In this document: positions 57,925 through 64,000 of the stretch, piece by piece
How the letters are laid out: every line of letters begins with the position of its first letter
Position numbering within the stretch: the first letter of the stretch is position 1
NCBI RefSeq assembly: GCF_024868665.1
Contig: NC_079912.1
Location: 16,997,673 to 17,061,672, forward strand
Length of the DNA stretch: 64,000 nucleotides
Direction: 5' to 3'
Source: Triplophysa rosa
Taxonomy: Eukaryota > Chordata > Actinopteri > Cypriniformes > Nemacheilidae
Notes under the pieces: generated by a model
The model's database searches: none
What the model was told of the DNA's origin: nothing
The model's input: only the letters and a program-made list of their open reading frames with translations
Made by a program: the position numbers and the translations under genes

Positions 57925-59850
57925 CACTACAGAAACAAACACACTATAGGGACATAAACAAGCTGAGCTCTATAGATAAGGTAGCGTAATGATAGATAAG
58001 TTAAGCTAAATTTCAAATTCTCTCAGTTCACAAGCTTTAAGTCAGTAGACCCATCAGTTAAATCACAATAACCTATTTTATAGTCCAGTTTAAGCATTCA
58101 CATTTGGATATTAAAGACTCAATGGTCGGTTAAAGTAAACGTTTTACATTCTGTCACCATGACCGAGATAAGAGACCGGTTTAACAGTATCAGATTTGAA
58201 TACACTCAAAATATGATCCAAATGCCTCCAAACGGATTGAACGCAGACTGATGTCTGGAGGGAAAACGGCGTTTGGCTTTGGGTCGATTCTGATCTATAG
58301 ATTCTGTGGTCTGGTTCACCTCTGCTCTCCTTGACCGTTGCCTCCATTTGTGATTTCTTTTTTCGTTACAGTACTATTGCATTTTTATTTTGTATTTTAA
58401 TAACTTTGTGTGGTGTCTGGGGTTGTTTTTGAGTGGGTGAATGGTGTGTTTTTGTGGCAAGTGGTTGTGATGTTGGACCCTTGTGTATATAAAAAATGTG
58501 TGTGAGAACATTCAGCACAGTGTGTGTGAGAGAGTTCGAGGATGATGATGTGACAGAATTTGATCTTTTTGCAGGAACCACTTCTATGGTGTTGTGCCCA
58601 CTAAGAATCTAATCTATAATGTTTCTAAAAATGTTGTGTTACGTATGCATGCACGTATCTGGGTGATATAATTTTTTTTATACATTGTGGTTATGAAATT
58701 TATCTTACTTAATATTTCTTTTAAGTAATCTTCATGGATGTTTCTTTAGATTTCATGAGAGTCCTGCATTGATTAAATATTGCATGTTTGTAAGCGAATC
58801 ATTTGTGTGAATCACTTTTTTAAGTTATTTATTCTTGGTAAAAGTCGGAAAGCCCCAACCGTGCACTTAAGGTGTCTTGTCTTTATATATATATATATAT
58901 ATAAATATCTGTGTCCAGGATGTAAATATACGTTAAAGCCGTCTTCAGGTTTACTGTATCAGTAAGTTTTGCAATGGTGATGCATCTGGCCAAACGGCCA
59001 GTTCACACTCTCGCCTTCCTCGAGACAACCTTGCATTTTCTCTGGCTTACAATGACTTCAGCTAAGATATGTGTGCGTGGAGCAGGGTACAGAACATGAC
59101 GTTACAGCAAAAGATTGTGTGGGTCATGTACGCATGGGTTTCCAAAACCAGTGACGTAATATTGCCTGCATTTATTTGGCAGAATTTGTCAGCTGCAGAA
59201 CACAACCGGGCACACTGTTTTCTTCACATACTCCGACATTTATTACAGAGTGAAAGATACAGCATACACAGACGCTACAACACAACTTTTATTCTAATGC
59301 CTTTTATTGTGTGTGTGTGTGTGTGTGTGTGACTGTACTTTCTCTTTGTGTAATGAAATGTTTGGAGTAGTTTCCAAGTGTCTTTTGGTGAGTTTAAGGT
59401 TTTCCTATTGTTGTGTCTGATCAATCTTATAAGAGAATTTTCAGTCGCTAAAAGCCATAGAATGAGTGCTTTTTATTTGTAAACCTGTCCTTGTAGGGTA
59501 TTAAATTATGTGTGCATGCCCAAAAAAAACGATTTAACTCGTACGTCAAACAATGCCTATTGTTAAGGATGTGCTTAAGCGCTAATAGTGGTGACAGTTT
59601 TGGTGGCAGAGGGAAGTGCTAAATATTACTCAAGTGCATTTTAAGAAAATACGTTTTTGTGCCTTGTGGCAGAATAATAGACTCTTGACAACTAGCCAAA
59701 GATGTTTGATTGGTTCTGTCTGTTAATTCTTGCACAATGTTGTGTTTATATTGTGTCCTCGTTTTTTATGTATCAAACTTCTGAGTAATAGCCTAATGCA
59801 ATGTACGTGCCCATTTTCCTCAATAAAGCATATTTTTTAGAATGGATTTG
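57925..59850 (+). terminator. klhl24: klhl24 3' UTR and poly(A) signal
   Basis: A canonical AATAAA lies at 59822-59827, about 1.9 kb past the stop, with T- and GT-rich sequence after it. The UTR includes a TA run (about 58883-58904) and a GT run (about 59308-59332). Earlier cleavage sites are possible. Confidence 0.6.
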
Positions 59851-61014
59851 CAAATGAGTGTCATGTATTTTTTTGATATTCAAAATCTCGAAAGACTTTG
59901 ATAAACCACCAACCCGAAGCATATTAGTGTTTCTGTGGCTGAAAAATGTACAAATGTAATATGGTCTTCCTTATAGTCATGTCCTGATAGCACATGTTGG
60001 AGGTTAAAAGGTCTTGGATCATGTTCCCATGATGTACTGTATGTTCCAATCCCTTTATCTTGCTAACTGAGACATTGATTTGTGTACTCTTGCTTTGAAT
60101 ATTAACCGTCAGCTAACTGAAAAGAAAAAGAAGACGCCATGGTAGTCAAACAAAGAGGTTTTTCATCTGCAAAGATGAAAAGATAATGAATGACATGGCA
60201 CCTGCAGAGAAATGCCCACCTGCTGGATCTTCCCGCAGTTTCACACACAACCCCGGCAAAAGAGCAGGAGGTAAAACTGTAAACGGTCACCGCTGGAAAC
60301 AGAAGAGACTGGAAGATCCATCAGTTAGACATACTGATGTTGACAAATCACACAAGTGCTTATTACTTCAGATTAAGACTTCCTTGTGATGATTGTCTGA
60401 ATTGCTAGGAAAACGACTTCTGAGTAATTCTGACTGACAATCTCAATATTTGCTCTTAGAGGAAGAACAATAAGGTATTCGTTTTGGGAACGGTCATAGC
60501 TGGCTTTTAAGCATACTTGTTGTTTTTATCATTGATTATCTTTGTGAATTTTTGTCTTTTCTTGTGAGGGCTAAATTTTAAACAAGTATAATGAGACGTG
60601 TTAAAATTGGACTTGTTTTTGAAGGGGTCCTCACTATATGAAAGACTATATGAAATCCAATGGCTGTTTTGCTTCACTCTCAAAAAGGATGGGTCAGGTA
60701 ATATACTTTTTTTGTGTTTTGGAATTTTCACACATCATGAGTCGTTTTGTGTTAAATAAATTAAAGAGACAACACAAGTTTGTGTTAAAGGTGCTGAAGT
60801 TTTTTTTTCAACACTTTATCAGGCTTTTTGATAAAAATCCACATTCGCATGCATCAACATTTTAGTGATATGTTATGCTATTGCATCTATAGAGGTCCTT
60901 TTTGTGTGTGTATTTGTATAGTGTTTTTAGCAGATCATTCAACGGCCACTGATAAAAAAACTCTAGTGAACCCTTAACATATCTTGACTAGAAGCACTAC
61001 AACACAACAGCATC

Positions 61015-61016
<2 letters not shown>

Positions 61017-61061
<45 letters not shown>
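61017..61061 (+). repeat. GA microsatellite
   Basis: About 22 uninterrupted GA units; likely polymorphic. Confidence 0.95.
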
Positions 61062-61066
<5 letters not shown>

Positions 61067-61669
61067 CCCCTAAGGTAGCATTGGCTTCCTTGTTCTTCCC
61101 AGACATGTGCATTACCTGGAGTCAACAACAAGTACAAAGTGGTTTGTTCAGACCTGCAGGATTGTCATCACAGACAATTCTTTTGTCCATGTAGGAAGAC
61201 AAGGTTTACTTTTAACCTGCTATCTAATGTTTCCAACATTATGTTCTTACATTTTATGCAGTCATGCGTGTCCCTCACAGGGAGCACAATACAAAAAGAT
61301 ATGCACCTGGTAATTGTTCATGAAAGAATACGAATTAGTGAATAGAATCTAAAACAAAGATTCTGTGGGGCACATTAGGAAACATTTAACTGTTGACTCT
61401 CTTTATACCTAAATACTAACTAAAGTATACAGTGTTCAGGAGCTGTCAAGCTCTAAAAAGCGACATCAAAGGAGGCCACTTGAAATCTTTATCTCTGCCA
61501 TCTTTAAAATCTCATTCAAGTTTATGCATATTTAGCTGTGGTGCGTGAAGAGACATTATGGCAAGTTTTAAAGGGAGTGATGACAAGCCTTTATCATGAT
61601 GATCTGAAGCTGGAGACTTACATTTCCCTCACTAACTTTAAACATCAGTTATCCGAGCTTATTGATCGC

Positions 61670-62015
61670 TGCAGCTGTATATAGTCCATCGGAAATTAGC
61701 CCACCCAATCTCATCCCCATTTATTTATTATTATATATATGTATATGTGTATATATGTATGTGTTTTTTTGTGTGTGTGTATGTTTCTATGTGTGTGTGT
61801 GTATGTATGTGTGTGTGTTATTTATTATTATATATATGTATATGTGTATATATGTATGTGTTTTTTTGTGTGTGTGTATGTTTGTTTATTCCATGTGTAA
61901 CTCTTTGTTGTTGTTTGTGTCGCACTGCTTTTGCTTTGTCTTGGCCAGGTCGCAGTTGTAAATGAGAACTAGCTTACCTGGTTAAATAAAGGTGAAATAA
62001 AAACAATAAAAATAA
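61670..62015 (+). repeat. LINE 3' end with internal tandem duplication
   Basis: TATATAGTCCATCGGAAATT at the left and GGCCAGGTCGCAGTTGTAAA then GGTTAAATAAAGGTGAAATA at the right are characteristic of a common teleost non-LTR retrotransposon 3' end. The family name is uncertain. Between them a unit starting TTATTTATTATTATATATAT occurs twice with a 97-bp period (61721 and 61818). Confidence 0.65.
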
Positions 62016-64000
62016 AATTATGTCGTACAACTTTTGAATAGTATTGTGAATGTTCAAATAAAAGAAAAAAAGATTGAATTTCTTTCTGTTTCAATAATTT
62101 TACTCTGTAACTTATTAAAATGAAATGAAATGAAACAAAATAAAATAATAAAAATATAAAAAAGTAACTTTAAATAGTTACACAGTAACTATAGTTAAAA
62201 CAAATATCCATAAATTAATAATGATTTTTAGTAAAATTGTTATGCAAATAGTAATTAAAAATAAAACACCAAAAAACATTGTTACTCCATTTACACAATA
62301 ATAAACCTGGTTAATGTAAGTAAGGGCTCATTAGATCGATGAGAAGTTTTCTATTTATCATTTTGTATTTATAAAAGCATATTGTGTTTCAAATCTGAGA
62401 TAGAAATGTACTGTATAGGCCTATTGGCACTCACTGCTGATAACAAATGAGAAACCAAGCATTTTAAAAGCATGCAATTCAAATAAATAACCAGAAGGTG
62501 TCAGTATAAGACCGGTTTGTTTTACGGTTGACCGGTGTATTTTGTTCACGAGGTGTTTCTTATAGTTTTAGTTCAGAAGATCAACTCCTAGGGAAAATTA
62601 ACTATTAAATTATAACAGTAAACATGTACTGTGTCTAACTATGTTTTTGGTTACTACAAATAACATAGCTGAACTATGATAAAAGAGGGTATTTTTGTGA
62701 GGGATGTGGGAGAACAAATGTGCGGAGGAGTGAGCGTTGGCTGCTATTCCCTCATCAGTCCATAGGGGTAAGCACGCTGGTGAATTGCGCAGTATTTTGA
62801 GTAGGCTTTTGAACACTGCAGAACCCCTGACAGTCCATGCAATTGGTTCTTAGCTCCTAATTCAATGCTGTTCTAGCCTGCATGTGCGTCCCAGGCCAGC
62901 CATCCTCAAAACTCACTGACGTTTTCATATTTTCACACGCATGTAATGTGGTTTTGAATACCATGACCATGCATGGATGTCTATACGTGCGCAAAACGGT
63001 TTATTGACACCGATTTGTAAACAGGGCTTTTAACATAAAAAATATTCTAAAAATGTTTGCATGATTTTGCAATATATGTGACTTTACTTATGTATATGAA
63101 ATAGCTAAACCTGTCATTTAAAGCTTGTGTTCATATTTGGTTCACATAGTATACGACTTTATTATAAATAATTGTCACTAAATAATTAACATATTCATAT
63201 ATAATGCCATTTAGATGGTACTCATGTATTTCAAATAATCCAAAGTCATAATAATAAAATGGTGCTTTTTAGACAATCACAATAAGCCAAACTGCATACG
63301 CTTCCCATTCTTACACACATCCTGCAGCTGCGAGAGAGTGAGAGAGGCGACAGAGAGAGAAACCAGAGAAGATTCACCCTTCTAAAATATCCATGAACAT
63401 GGCAAAGCATGAATTACACTTAAAAGCTGTCATTCACTGCACTCGGTGTGTATCTGAGCATCCTCAATGTGAACTAAAACATCCATATGCTTCCACACTT
63501 ATAAGAGAGACTATATTATCTCTCATCTCCTGTTTAGTATGCAGGTGCATACCTGTTTCCCACCCTGTTCTGTATACGCTCCCTGCGCTCTCATTGATGT
63601 TTTGGTGGTGTTTGCGGCAGAAAGCAGGGGCGATTCCACCCTCCCCTTTCATTTATGCCTCTGTCAGCGGTGCTGTTTCTTATGAATGAGATTCAGAGTT
63701 GAATGGAAGGCAGAGGGGCTCCAGAGTCTCCCCCTAAAGACTCTCGTTACATTCAGGTCACAGAGGTCTAGTGGATAATGAAGGAAGACTCGGCTTGCAT
63801 GCGCGCACGGGCTGCCCAGCCAATGGGAGGTTTCCATGGAGGATGCAGTAAAGAGAGAGAGAGAGAAAGAGAGATGTGTCAATAGAATGCTGATCTCGAG
63901 TTTCAGAATCACAGAGACCTAAGTTGGTAATATGCATAGTAAAGTCAAACTGCAAATAATTTGACAATTGTGTATGTAAAGCCGTACATGTGAGAAAAGC

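Larger units (their letters stand above)
59851..64000. other. Region downstream of klhl24, no gene seen
   Basis: No convincing exon on either strand. Contains the GA and GT/TA microsatellites and the LINE 3' end listed below. The last kilobase has CpG-poor sequence with short GA runs. Confidence 0.5.

Noticed and set aside
63393..63967. Short open frames on both strands near the right edge
   Set aside because: No conserved residues, low-complexity flanks and no gene-like composition.
1..64000. CRISPR array, phage, operon or other prokaryotic system
   Set aside because: Spliced vertebrate genes and fish transposons occupy the window; no spaced direct-repeat array or prokaryotic gene was seen.

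Overview
The window is vertebrate nuclear DNA, almost certainly from a cyprinid-type teleost. Spliced genes with GT-AG introns match vertebrate SH3KBP1 and KLHL24, and the introns are full of TTAA-flanked fold-back MITEs and hAT elements of the kind abundant in zebrafish, carp and goldfish. No prokaryotic feature, CRISPR array, rRNA or intact tRNA was seen. The species call is inference; the gene calls rest on reconstructed exons whose reading phases all agree.

Two genes lie head to head. On the minus strand, sh3kbp1 (CIN85) runs from a start codon at 42806 to a stop at 1722. Eighteen coding exons give a 635-residue adaptor with three SH3 domains, a proline-rich middle, a capping-protein-interaction-like motif and a C-terminal coiled coil. 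On the plus strand, klhl24 runs from a start codon at 46652 to a stop at 57924. Six coding exons give exactly 600 residues of BTB-BACK-Kelch protein, a substrate adaptor for CUL3 ubiquitin ligase. The roughly 2.1-2.5 kb between them carries a TCTCGCGAGA palindrome on the sh3kbp1 side and a ZNF143-like site on the klhl24 side. The products act in unrelated pathways (receptor endocytosis and actin; protein turnover), so the pairing is positional.

Layout: 1-975, sequence downstream of sh3kbp1 with a small hairpin; 975-12852, 3' UTR and exons 18-3; 12853-30050, intron 2, rich in transposons; 30051-30208, exon 2 (first SH3 domain); 30209-42802, intron 1; 42803-43160, exon 1 and promoter; 43160-45290, spacer with one MITE; 45290-59850, klhl24 with a long 3' UTR; 59850-64000, gene-free, with microsatellites and a LINE 3' end.

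The most noteworthy structure is around sh3kbp1 exon 2. It sits between two nearly identical 2.2 kb direct repeats (25169-27407 and 34455-36653) and also between two 422 bp inverted repeats (19484-19905 and 30641-31062). Several transposons are delimited to the base by target-site duplications. I did not find a convincing wholly new biological system; the findings are structural and evolutionary leads.
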